Shown here: piece after piece, positions 1 through 5,996 of the stretch
Layout: each line of letters opens with the position of its first letter
How positions within the stretch are numbered: the stretch's first letter is position 1
Origin: an uncultured Phocaeicola sp.
GTDB lineage: Bacteria > Bacteroidota > Bacteroidia > Bacteroidales > Bacteroidaceae
NCBI GenBank assembly: GCA_948566455.1
Contig: CAOYQO010000046.1
Coordinates: 1-10,253, forward strand
Direction of reading: 5' to 3'
Length of the DNA: 10,253 nucleotides
Notes under the pieces: generated by a model
Database searches by the model: none
What the model saw: the letters and a program-made list of their open reading frames with translations, nothing else
What the model was told of the DNA's origin: nothing
Translations under genes and position numbers: made by a program

Positions 1-14
1 ATGCATAAAGGGGA

Positions 15-205
15 AGTTGCAAAGGGTAATCCCCCAAGAATTACAACTGAGCCATACAAAGTTAGGAAATCGAACCGAGGACTCTGTTATGTAAAATAGC
101 GCAACGTGCTGTAAAAGAATGAAGTAACTATTGAGTAGTGGAACATTCGGGGCTTTCTAAAACCGTCCCCCGAATAAGGACGTACAGTTTGCTTTAGTCC
201 CACTA
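15..205 (+). other. Unassigned highly structured segment, possibly part of an RNA element
   Basis: No coding potential is visible, but consecutive complementary blocks fold into a consistent set of helices: 15-19 with 44-48 continuing as 27-30 with 40-43; 81-84 with 133-136 and 86-89 with 125-128, enclosing a small hairpin 98-102/106-110; then 137-140 with 201-204 closing a junction that holds an 8-bp hairpin (145-152/168-175) and a 4-bp hairpin (178-181/197-200). The small hairpin uses one G-U pair that works only if the plus strand is transcribed, hence the strand. The fold probably continues left of the window. Such multibranched folding resembles domains of a group II intron or another large ncRNA, but I see no domain V, no catalytic triad and no intron boundary, so the identity is open. 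It could also be decayed tRNA-related DNA. Confidence 0.4.
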
Positions 206-220
206 ATTTTGCCTATTCTT

Positions 221-262
221 GGAAAAGAAAAATCCCTGAACTTCTTTGAAATTCAGGGATTT
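221..262 (-). terminator. Rho-independent terminator after tRNA-Phe
   Basis: An 11-bp perfect stem (230-240 with 252-262, core TCCCTGAA/TTCAGGGA) has an 11-nt loop. Read on the minus strand it is followed by a T-rich run (complement of 221-229). It lies about 25 bp past the tRNA 3' end. The symmetric stem could also stop plus-strand transcription leaving the structured segment, but the T tract is better on the minus strand. Confidence 0.8.
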
Positions 263-286
263 ACATCGTTTTGCTTTCTTAAAAAG

Positions 287-359
287 TGGTGCCACCAGGA
301 ATCGAACCGGGGACACAAGGATTTTCAGTCCTTTGCTCTACCAACTGAGCTATGGCACC
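287..359 (-). tRNA. tRNA-Phe (anticodon GAA)
   Basis: A full 73-nt cloverleaf can be drawn on the minus strand: 7-bp acceptor stem GGTGCCA/TGGCACC, discriminator A at 287, D stem GCTC/GAGC, anticodon stem AAGGA/TCCTT with loop CTGAAAA, and T loop TTCGATT. The anticodon GAA is at 326-324, which reads Phe codons. CCA is not encoded, so it must be added after transcription. One oddity: the middle pair of the T stem (positions 51-63) is C-U rather than a Watson-Crick pair (CCCGG against CCTGG). The gene stands alone with its own promoter and terminator. Confidence 0.97.
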
Positions 360-380
360 ATTATTTCTTGTTTGCGGTTG

Positions 381-411
381 CAAAGGTAGTGAAACTTTTT
401 TAAACTACAAA
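381..411 (-). promoter_or_regulatory. Bacteroides-type promoter of tRNA-Phe
   Basis: On the minus strand TTTG (411-408) is followed after 19 bp by TACCTTTG (388-381), an exact match to the Bacteroides primary-sigma pattern TTTG-N19-21-TAnnTTTG. Transcription would start near 374, about 15 nt before the mature tRNA 5' end at 359. That is a sensible short leader for RNase P processing. Confidence 0.8.
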
Positions 412-420
412 CTATTTCTA

Positions 421-464
421 AAAAAAAACACTGATAAAAACATAAGGTGCTTATTATCAGTGTT
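421..464 (-). terminator. Rho-independent terminator of the sppA-lpxK-punA-thiL operon
   Basis: An 11-bp perfect stem AACACTGATAA/TTATCAGTGTT (427-437 with 454-464) has a 16-nt loop. On the minus strand a run of T (complement of 421-428) follows at once. It begins 13 bp after the thiL stop codon, as expected for the operon end. Confidence 0.88.
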
Positions 465-476
465 GTTTAATTAAAA

Positions 477-1517
477 TTATTTTTCTTTTAGTGGATTCCA
501 ACCTTGCGCTTTCAGCTCAAACTCTTGTCCGTCACGGGTAATCAGGGCACATCCCAGCTCCGGTTTGGTGATGTGACCAATCACTTTTATACCCTCTATA
601 GCCGAAACTCGTTCATGCTCTGTTAAAGGTACAGTAAATAATAGCTCATAGTCCTCACCACCATTTAAAGCACATGTTGTCACATTCATATTCAGTTCTT
701 CCGCCATTACAGCCGTTTGGTAATCAATGGGAATTCTTTCCTCGTAAATGCGACAGCCGGTATCGCTTTGTGAGCATATATGTAGCAGTTCCGAAGAAAG
801 GCCGTCGGAAATATCCATCATAGCGGTGGGCTTGATTCCCGCTTTTGCCAGTTTCTCAATGATATCCTTACGTGCTTCAGGCTTTAACTGACGTTCCAAA
901 ATATATTCTTTTCCGGAAAAATCCGGATTTGCTTCTTTTTCTCCTTGGAAAACAGCCTTTTCACGCTCTAGAAGTTGAAGTCCCATATAAGCTCCTCCCA
1001 AGTCACCGCTGACACAAATCAAGTCTGTATCTTGTGCGCCGTTGCGATAAACCACTTTGTCCTTGTCCGCTTCACCTATGCAAGTAATACTGATGGCGAG
1101 CCCGGTTACGGATGAAGTTGTATCTCCACCCACAATATCTACATGGTGTAGTTCACAAGCCTGTTTTAGCCCATCATAGAACTGTTCTAAATCTTCAATA
1201 CAAAAGCGTTTGGACAGTGCGATAGAAACTGTGATTTGTTTTGGAGTACCATTCATAGCATAAATGTCCGAGAAGTTTACGATGGCCGATTTATATCCCA
1301 AATGTTTCAATGGGGTATAAACCAAATCAAAATGTACCCCTTCCATCAGTAAGTCTGTGGTCACCAATACCTCTTTATCTTTAAATTCCAATACGGCTGC
1401 ATCGTCTCCCACACCATATTGGGTTTCCGGATTTTTTAACTCGATATCCTTCGTTAGATGTTTAATGAGGCCGAACTCACCTAAGGTCGCTATTTCTGTT
1501 CTGTTTATTTCCTGCAT
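477..1517 (-). CDS. thiL: Thiamine-monophosphate kinase ThiL
   Basis: Phosphorylates thiamine monophosphate to thiamine diphosphate with ATP, the last step of cofactor synthesis in the cytoplasm. The 346-aa protein has the ThiL/PurM-like layout: GVGDDAAV at 35-42, TTDLLMEGVHF at 53-63 (Mg and substrate aspartates), the GGDTT motif at 130-134, MDISDGL at 234-240 and GGEDYELLF at 286-294. Length is near the upper end for the family. The segment at about 83-90 reads SDIYAMNG where many ThiL have SDLAAMGA, so an Ala-Met pairing is kept but neighbours differ. The ATG at 1517 lies 4 bp after the stop of the phosphorylase gene, without a Shine-Dalgarno sequence. It is the last gene of the operon and is followed by a terminator. 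No other thi genes are nearby, and no THI-box riboswitch is visible, so regulation is likely that of the operon promoter before sppA. Confidence 0.95.
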   Translation of the reverse strand: MQEINRTEIATLGEFGLIKHLTKDIELKNPETQYGVGDDAAVLEFKDKEVLVTTDLLMEGVHFDLVYTPLKHLGYKSAIVNFSDIYAMNGTPKQITVSIALSKRFCIEDLEQFYDGLKQACELHHVDIVGGDTTSSVTGLAISITCIGEADKDKVVYRNGAQDTDLICVSGDLGGAYMGLQLLEREKAVFQGEKEANPDFSGKEYILERQLKPEARKDIIEKLAKAGIKPTAMMDISDGLSSELLHICSQSDTGCRIYEERIPIDYQTAVMAEELNMNVTTCALNGGEDYELLFTVPLTEHERVSAIEGIKVIGHITKPELGCALITRDGQEFELKAQGWNPLKEK

Positions 1518-1521
1518 GTTC

Positions 1522-2331
1522 TTAAATTCGATTAATCATTTCACGCATAATGGTAGTCATGCGCGGTTGCGCTTCATCTGCCGCTTTCTGAACCTCTTCG
1601 TGTGAAACTTCCACAATTTTTCCCTCCACGCCTAGGTCGGTGATAACCGATACTCCAAACACTTTGATGCCACAATGGTTTGCTACAATAACTTCAGGAA
1701 CGGTAGACATACCTACGGCGTCAGCTCCAAGAATGTGGAACATCTTGTATTCTGCCGGAGTTTCGAAGGTAGGTCCCTGTGTACCGATATATACTCCTTG
1801 TTGTACTTTGATACCTTTTTCTTTAGCGATCTCCAGTGCTTTGTCTATCAGTTCTTTGGAGTAGGCTTCACTCATATCCGGGAAACGGGGGCCGTATTCA
1901 ATGTTCTTGCCGTGCAACGGATGTTCGGGAAAAAAGTTGATATGATCTCTGATAATCATCAGATCACCAATTTCAAAGTCTGCATTCGTACCTCCAGCTG
2001 CATTGGATACGAACAATGTTTTGATGCCTAATTCACGCATCACCCGTACGGGGAAAGTAACTTCTTTCATGGAGTATCCTTCATAGAAGTGGAAACGTCC
2101 TTGCATAGCCATGATGTCTTTATTACCTAATTTGCCGAAAATCAATTTACCGCTATGTCCCTCTACGGTTGAAACAGGGAAATTAGGGATATCTTTGTAA
2201 CTGATCTCGTATTTATCGGTAATTTCGTGTACCAGGCTTCCTAAGCCGGTACCTAATATAATAGCAGTTTCGGGACTGGTATGCATCTTTTCTCTAAGAA
2301 AAGTTGCTGTTTCTTGAATTTTTTCTAACAT
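1522..2331 (-). CDS. punA: Purine nucleoside phosphorylase, trimeric (PNP/MTAP) family
   Basis: Cleaves purine (deoxy)nucleosides with phosphate to free base and (deoxy)ribose 1-phosphate in the cytoplasm (salvage). The 269-aa length and motifs fit the low-mass homotrimeric family: phosphate loop GTGLGS at 27-32, GHSG at 58-61, QGRFHFYEG at 77-85, SNAAGG at 109-114, GPTFETPAE at 186-194 and MSTVPE at 208-213. Glu190 aligns with human Glu201, which contacts N1/N2 of 6-oxopurines. The residue aligned without gaps to human Asn243 is Asp232 (VITDLG), a change relevant to base preference, so 6-oxopurine specificity should not be assumed. The start at 2331 lies inside the lpxK end (38-bp overlap), suggesting translational coupling; thiL follows 4 bp later. 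Family assignment is firm, exact substrates are not. The symbol is by family resemblance. Confidence 0.93.
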   Translation of the reverse strand: MLEKIQETATFLREKMHTSPETAIILGTGLGSLVHEITDKYEISYKDIPNFPVSTVEGHSGKLIFGKLGNKDIMAMQGRFHFYEGYSMKEVTFPVRVMRELGIKTLFVSNAAGGTNADFEIGDLMIIRDHINFFPEHPLHGKNIEYGPRFPDMSEAYSKELIDKALEIAKEKGIKVQQGVYIGTQGPTFETPAEYKMFHILGADAVGMSTVPEVIVANHCGIKVFGVSVITDLGVEGKIVEVSHEEVQKAADEAQPRMTTIMREMINRI

Positions 2332-3394
2332 AGTCGGTTATATTTGAGTTAAACAGTTCTTGTTGGTCTTGTAAAAAGGCTACCTCAATGGGCAGCATAT
2401 ATATATAAGGTTTCAGCATTTCGTCCATCAGTGGATGGGCTGCTAGTCGTACAGAGTCTTTTTCAGTGGTGATAATCATGCGTTTACCTTCCGGAAGTTT
2501 CATGAAACGCTTCTTTATCAGTTCCATATCTCTTGCTGTAAAGTCATGGTGGTCACTGAAAGCCAGTGACTCAATGTGCTCATTGTATGGTGATAAATCT
2601 TGAATGAGTTTTGCTGGGGAGGCTATGCCTGTCACCAATAGGATATGCTTGTCTTTTTCTATCTCTTTTAATGAAACTGCATTCCCTGCTGTAAACAACG
2701 GATGCAGCTTGCCGTATGTTAATGTTGTGAAGTAGAGCTGCTGATAGGGGTAAAGTTCCATTTGCTTGCTTAAGACTCTTAAATCCATAGGGGTGATGTC
2801 CTTAGGACATTTAGTGACAATGACAATATGTGCCCGGCTTTTTCCGTTTTCAGGTTCGCGCATTCGTCCGGCAGGCAGCAAGGTGTCTTCGCAAATCAGT
2901 CGGTGGTAATCTACTAATAAGATGTTTATTCCGGGCTTTACATATCGGTGCTGGAAAGCATCATCCAAAATAATCACTTCTGTTCCAGGGGCGATGTGAC
3001 TATTGCATAACTGCTCTATGCCATGACAACGGTCCCGGTCTACTGCCATATGGATATCCGGAAACTTCTGTTTCATTTGGAAAGGTTCGTCACCTATCAT
3101 CTGTACGGACGTATCCGGTCTGGCAAGTACAAAGCCTTTGGATTTGCGTTTGTAGCCGCGGCTTAGTACGGCTACTTTGTAATCTTTCTGCAATAATCTT
3201 ATCAGGTATTCTGTATGGGGGGTCTTTCCGGTTCCGCCTACGGTGATGTTGCCTACCGAGATGACCGGGATATCAAACTTACGTTCTTTGTATATTCCCC
3301 AGTCAAACAATTTATTACGCAGCCATACACCGGTCCCATAAATCCATGAAACCGGATATAGCCACTTGTTTATCTTGATAAGATTACCTTCCAT
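2294..3394 (-). CDS. lpxK: Tetraacyldisaccharide 4'-kinase LpxK
   Basis: Phosphorylates the 4' position of the lipid A disaccharide precursor with ATP, the sixth step of the Raetz pathway, at the cytoplasmic face of the inner membrane. Numbered from the chosen start (366 aa), the protein shows the N-terminal amphipathic/hydrophobic WLYPVSWIYG at 11-20, P-loop VGGTGKTP at 52-59, DDAFQHR at 144-150 (the family DDGxQHR motif), LLPAGRMREP at 172-181, FSDHHDF at 279-285 and TTEKD at 309-313. I chose ATG at 3394, 7 bp after the sppA stop, because the family-like sequence begins there. An in-frame ATG at 3421 would add nine residues and overlap sppA by 20 bp. The 3' end overlaps the phosphorylase gene by 38 bp. 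LpxK is a single-copy essential gene in most Gram-negatives, so this is expected to be the only copy. Confidence 0.95.
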   Translation of the reverse strand: MEGNLIKINKWLYPVSWIYGTGVWLRNKLFDWGIYKERKFDIPVISVGNITVGGTGKTPHTEYLIRLLQKDYKVAVLSRGYKRKSKGFVLARPDTSVQMIGDEPFQMKQKFPDIHMAVDRDRCHGIEQLCNSHIAPGTEVIILDDAFQHRYVKPGINILLVDYHRLICEDTLLPAGRMREPENGKSRAHIVIVTKCPKDITPMDLRVLSKQMELYPYQQLYFTTLTYGKLHPLFTAGNAVSLKEIEKDKHILLVTGIASPAKLIQDLSPYNEHIESLAFSDHHDFTARDMELIKKRFMKLPEGKRMIITTEKDSVRLAAHPLMDEMLKPYIYMLPIEVAFLQDQQELFNSNITDYVRKNSRNSNFS

Positions 3395-3401
3395 GTGCAA
3401 T

Positions 3402-5183
3402 TTATTGGATATTAGGGTCAAACGGCATACGTGCCTGTATACAGTTGGCGTCTTTTATGTTCTCCAGCGCCTTGAAGCTGTTATAATAGCTTCCCAAATA
3501 TTCTTTAATTTCGCTGTTTATATAATGTTTTTTCTGATTTCCCAGCAGGCTTGCGAAAATATTTTCTTTTTCAGGATAGCCGATAATACTGTAATTTTCG
3601 ATACCGGCTTGGGTGGCGGCGGCATTCAATGCTTTGTCTATACCTCCCAGCTCGTCTACCAGACCAAGGTCTTTTGCCATGGCACCGGTCCATACACGGC
3701 CTTCAGCAACTTTTTCAATAGCCTCTGTAGACATTTTTCTACCTTCAGCGCAACGGTTTACGAACAGCTTGTATCCTCGGTTGACATAGTTCTGCATTAA
3801 TTCTTGTTCTGATGCATTTAGCGGGCGGGTGAGAACCGGACCTAGGCTGGCACCCAAATCAGCCATTTTATTAGTTTTCACTACATCAAAATTTAGTCCT
3901 AAAGTTTCAGTAAACAGTTTCTCACCTGAATACATCATGCCGAATATGCCGATAGAACCAGTCAGCGTAGTCGGGTCAGCGAAAATGCGGTTTGCAGCGC
4001 AGGAAATGTAATAGCCTCCTGATGCAGCATAATCTCCCATAGAAACGATTACCGGTTTTTTCTCTTTCAGTCTTACTACTTCACGCCATATTTGATCTGA
4101 ACCGTATGCGCTGCCACCCGGTGAGTTGACGCGTAATACAACAGCTTTTACGTCATCGTTATCACGTAATTTGCGCAGGTCTTTACACATCTTTTGTACA
4201 TCAATACAATCTTCTGTGGAACTGCCGGGAGCATCCAGGATCTCGCCGTATGCATAATATACGGCTATTATATTTCCACTTTTGTCTTTGGGCACATTTT
4301 TCTTGACGTTTATCATGTCTTCTATGAAAAGACTGTTTAGTTTGTCGTTTTCGTCACGACCGCTTAATTGTTTCAGATAGGAAATAACCTCATCTTTATA
4401 CATCAGGGTATCTGCCAGTTTGCATTGAATATATTCTTCTGCCTGACAAAAATCCATATATCGGTCAGCATAAGCATTCAGAGTATCTGTCGGGATGCGT
4501 CGTGAGTCGGATACATCTGCAAGAATACGATGCCAGACAGATTCCAGACATTCGGTCATCTGTTCGCGGTTGGCCGGACTCATTTCTGTAGCAATAAACG
4601 GTTCCACGGCTGATTTGTAAGTGCCCACTCTGAATACCTGTACTTCCAGTCCTAGTTTGGAAACCAGATTTTTGAAGAAAACAGGTTGCATGCCTGCTCC
4701 GTGCCATCCAATACTTCCTTGCGGATTGATAATTATTTTATCGGCCACGCTGGAAAGATAATACATCCCCTGTGCATATTGGTCTGCATAAGCAACGATG
4801 AATTTGCCGCTTTCTTTGAAATCCAGTAATGCATTGCGTATTTCCTCTAAGGAAGCGTATGATGCTTCCAGATAAGAAGGTTGGATATAAATACCCTTGA
4901 TTTTGTCATTGTCTTTTGCCTTCTTGATAGAAGCTAGAATGTCATCCAAACCGTATGCTTCAAATTCTTCTCCCAAAAGTTGTTGGAGTGGGTTTTCCTG
5001 TACACGTTCGGACAAACTGCCTTTAAAGTCGAGTACGAAGATAGAGTTGTCTTTCACCACCGTTTCAGTATCCGATGAGGCGACTATGCCAACCAGAGTG
5101 ATAATCCCTAGTATAGTGAACACTACGCCTGCCAGAATGACGCCGATGACGCTGGCAAACGTAAATTTTAGAAAATCTTTCAT
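3402..5183 (-). CDS. sppA: Signal peptide peptidase SppA, 67-kDa type
   Basis: Membrane-anchored serine protease of family S49 that degrades cleaved signal peptides and possibly other membrane peptides. The 593-aa length is the long, duplicated type with two protease-like halves. A single hydrophobic segment at about 9-34 anchors the N-terminus; the rest would be extracytoplasmic. The Ser/Lys dyad is split between halves: the Lys is K190 in GTYKSAVEPF (N-terminal half) and the Ser is S388 in YAASGGYYIS (C-terminal half). Supporting motifs are VNSPGGSAYGSDQI at 352-365 and TLTGSIGIFG at 406-415. Both catalytic residues are present, so it should be active. It is the first gene of a four-gene operon, with a good promoter about 30 bp upstream, and lpxK follows 7 bp after its stop. 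Known SppA forms a dome-shaped tetramer; that is family knowledge, not seen here. Confidence 0.96.
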   Translation of the reverse strand: MKDFLKFTFASVIGVILAGVVFTILGIITLVGIVASSDTETVVKDNSIFVLDFKGSLSERVQENPLQQLLGEEFEAYGLDDILASIKKAKDNDKIKGIYIQPSYLEASYASLEEIRNALLDFKESGKFIVAYADQYAQGMYYLSSVADKIIINPQGSIGWHGAGMQPVFFKNLVSKLGLEVQVFRVGTYKSAVEPFIATEMSPANREQMTECLESVWHRILADVSDSRRIPTDTLNAYADRYMDFCQAEEYIQCKLADTLMYKDEVISYLKQLSGRDENDKLNSLFIEDMINVKKNVPKDKSGNIIAVYYAYGEILDAPGSSTEDCIDVQKMCKDLRKLRDNDDVKAVVLRVNSPGGSAYGSDQIWREVVRLKEKKPVIVSMGDYAASGGYYISCAANRIFADPTTLTGSIGIFGMMYSGEKLFTETLGLNFDVVKTNKMADLGASLGPVLTRPLNASEQELMQNYVNRGYKLFVNRCAEGRKMSTEAIEKVAEGRVWTGAMAKDLGLVDELGGIDKALNAAATQAGIENYSIIGYPEKENIFASLLGNQKKHYINSEIKEYLGSYYNSFKALENIKDANCIQARMPFDPNIQ

Positions 5184-5218
5184 TGAATGTGTTGTTTTTA
5201 ATGTTAATAATTAGCTAA

Positions 5219-5250
5219 CAAAAATAGGTTATTGCATTGAAAAAAGCAAA
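5219..5250 (-). promoter_or_regulatory. Bacteroides-type promoter of the sppA operon
   Basis: On the minus strand TTTG (5250-5247), then 20 bp, then TATTTTTG (5226-5219): an exact match to TTTG-N19-21-TAnnTTTG. The expected start of transcription near 5212 leaves an AT-rich leader of roughly 30 nt before the sppA ATG, with no Shine-Dalgarno sequence, as is usual in this phylum. Confidence 0.75.
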
Positions 5251-5264
5251 AAAAGTGAACTTCT

Positions 5265-5296
5265 TTTGTTACCTGTTTGTTCTTCATTTATAATAA
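5265..5296 (+). promoter_or_regulatory. Possible promoter of the nitroreductase gene
   Basis: TTTG (5265-5268), 20 bp, then TATAATAA (5289-5296). The spacing fits the Bacteroides pattern and the TA is in place, but the downstream TTTG half of the -7 box is missing, so this is a weak match (the hexamer looks more like a classical TATAAT). No better candidate was found between the divergent sppA promoter and the ATG at 5318. Confidence 0.3.
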
Positions 5297-5317
5297 CCCA
5301 TAAATACGTTGTTTTAT

Positions 5318-5923
5318 ATGACAAAAAGTTTTAAGGAGGCTCTGAAAGCCCGTCGTACATTTTATCGGATCCAAAACAAATCGACATTGTCTGATAAAGA
5401 AATAAGAGATTTAATTTGTTTTGCTGTAGAATTTGTCCCCTCAGCTTTCAATTCTCAAACCACTCGTGTTGTGTTATTAACAGGTAAGGCGCATGAAAAG
5501 TTGTGGAACATTGTAAAAAATGTCTTGCGTAAGCGAGTTCCGGCTGAGGTATTTGGCAAGACCGAAGAAAAGATTGATGGCTGTTTCGCTTGTGGATATG
5601 GTACTATTCTCTATTTTGAAGATATGGCTATCGTTCGCTCTTTGCAGGAAAGTTTCCCCACTTATAAAGATAATTTCCCTATCTGGGCAGAGCAGACCGA
5701 TGCTATGCATCAGTTGGCAGTCTGGACCATGCTGGAAGATGCAGGAATGGGGGCGTCTTTGCAGCATTATAATCCGCTGATTGATGATGAAGTACGTAAA
5801 GTTTGGAATTTGTCTGATGACTGGAAATTGATAGCGCAGATGCCATTCGGTGTGCCTGTTGCACAACCGGGCTTTAAGGAAGTGAAGTCATTGGATGAGC
5901 GTGTTTTTGAATTTACTGATTAA
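5318..5923 (+). CDS. Nitroreductase family protein (FMN-dependent, small Frm2/Hbn1-like type)
   Basis: A 201-aa flavoprotein of the nitroreductase superfamily; such enzymes use NAD(P)H to reduce nitroaromatics, quinones or related substrates in the cytoplasm. Seen here: the N-terminal RRTFY at 12-16, where the Arg residues normally hold the FMN phosphate; PSAFNSQTTR at 41-50, the FMN-contacting segment; and GMGASLQHYNPL at 143-154, with PFG at 176-178 near the C-terminus. The arrangement SAFNSQ...GASLQHYNP resembles the Frm2/Hbn1 fungal-type subgroup also common in bacteria, rather than NfsB. The start is ATG 5318; a TTG three codons upstream is in frame but unsupported. It is divergent from the sppA operon and 73 bp upstream of fkp, which has its own promoter. 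The natural substrate cannot be read from the sequence. Confidence 0.88.
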   Translation: MTKSFKEALKARRTFYRIQNKSTLSDKEIRDLICFAVEFVPSAFNSQTTRVVLLTGKAHEKLWNIVKNVLRKRVPAEVFGKTEEKIDGCFACGYGTILYFEDMAIVRSLQESFPTYKDNFPIWAEQTDAMHQLAVWTMLEDAGMGASLQHYNPLIDDEVRKVWNLSDDWKLIAQMPFGVPVAQPGFKEVKSLDERVFEFTD

Positions 5924-5939
5924 AATTCATGTCTTATCT

Positions 5940-5971
5940 TTTGGCTTATTAGGGGAAAATAAGCATCTTTG
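5940..5971 (+). promoter_or_regulatory. Likely promoter of fkp
   Basis: TTTG (5940-5943), exactly 20 bp, then CATCTTTG (5964-5971), a one-mismatch version of TAnnTTTG. The spacer contains a 7-bp inverted repeat GCTTATT/AATAAGC (5944-5950 with 5958-5964, 7-nt loop). That could be an operator or a weak end-of-transcript hairpin for the nitroreductase gene. Transcription would start about 20 nt before the fkp ATG. Confidence 0.6.
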
Positions 5972-5992
5972 TGTGCAATAAAAACAAAGATG
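5964..5992. repeat. 9-bp perfect inverted repeat over the fkp -7 box and leader
   Basis: CATCTTTGT at 5964-5972 and its exact complement ACAAAGATG at 5984-5992 are separated by 11 bp. The left arm is the presumed -7 element and the right arm ends 4 bp before the fkp ATG. In a transcript reading through from the nitroreductase gene the two arms would form a hairpin beside the start codon. In DNA the symmetry would suit a dimeric regulator. Neither role is shown. Confidence 0.55.
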
Positions 5993-5996
5993 TGCT

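Noticed and set aside
1..205. Firm call of a group II intron
   Set aside because: The folding is suggestive, but no domain V, GUGYG-type 5' boundary or maturase gene is visible, so the name is kept as a hypothesis only.
209..403. 64-codon plus-strand reading frame
   Set aside because: It lies across the terminator, the tRNA-Phe gene and its promoter on the opposite strand; no protein likeness.
4465..4707. 80-codon minus-strand reading frame inside sppA
   Set aside because: It is in another frame of the well-supported sppA gene, and its Arg/Ser/Cys-rich composition is typical of a shadow frame.
5309..5317. Upstream TTG start for the nitroreductase
   Set aside because: It adds only three residues, and the ATG at 5318 begins the family-like sequence.
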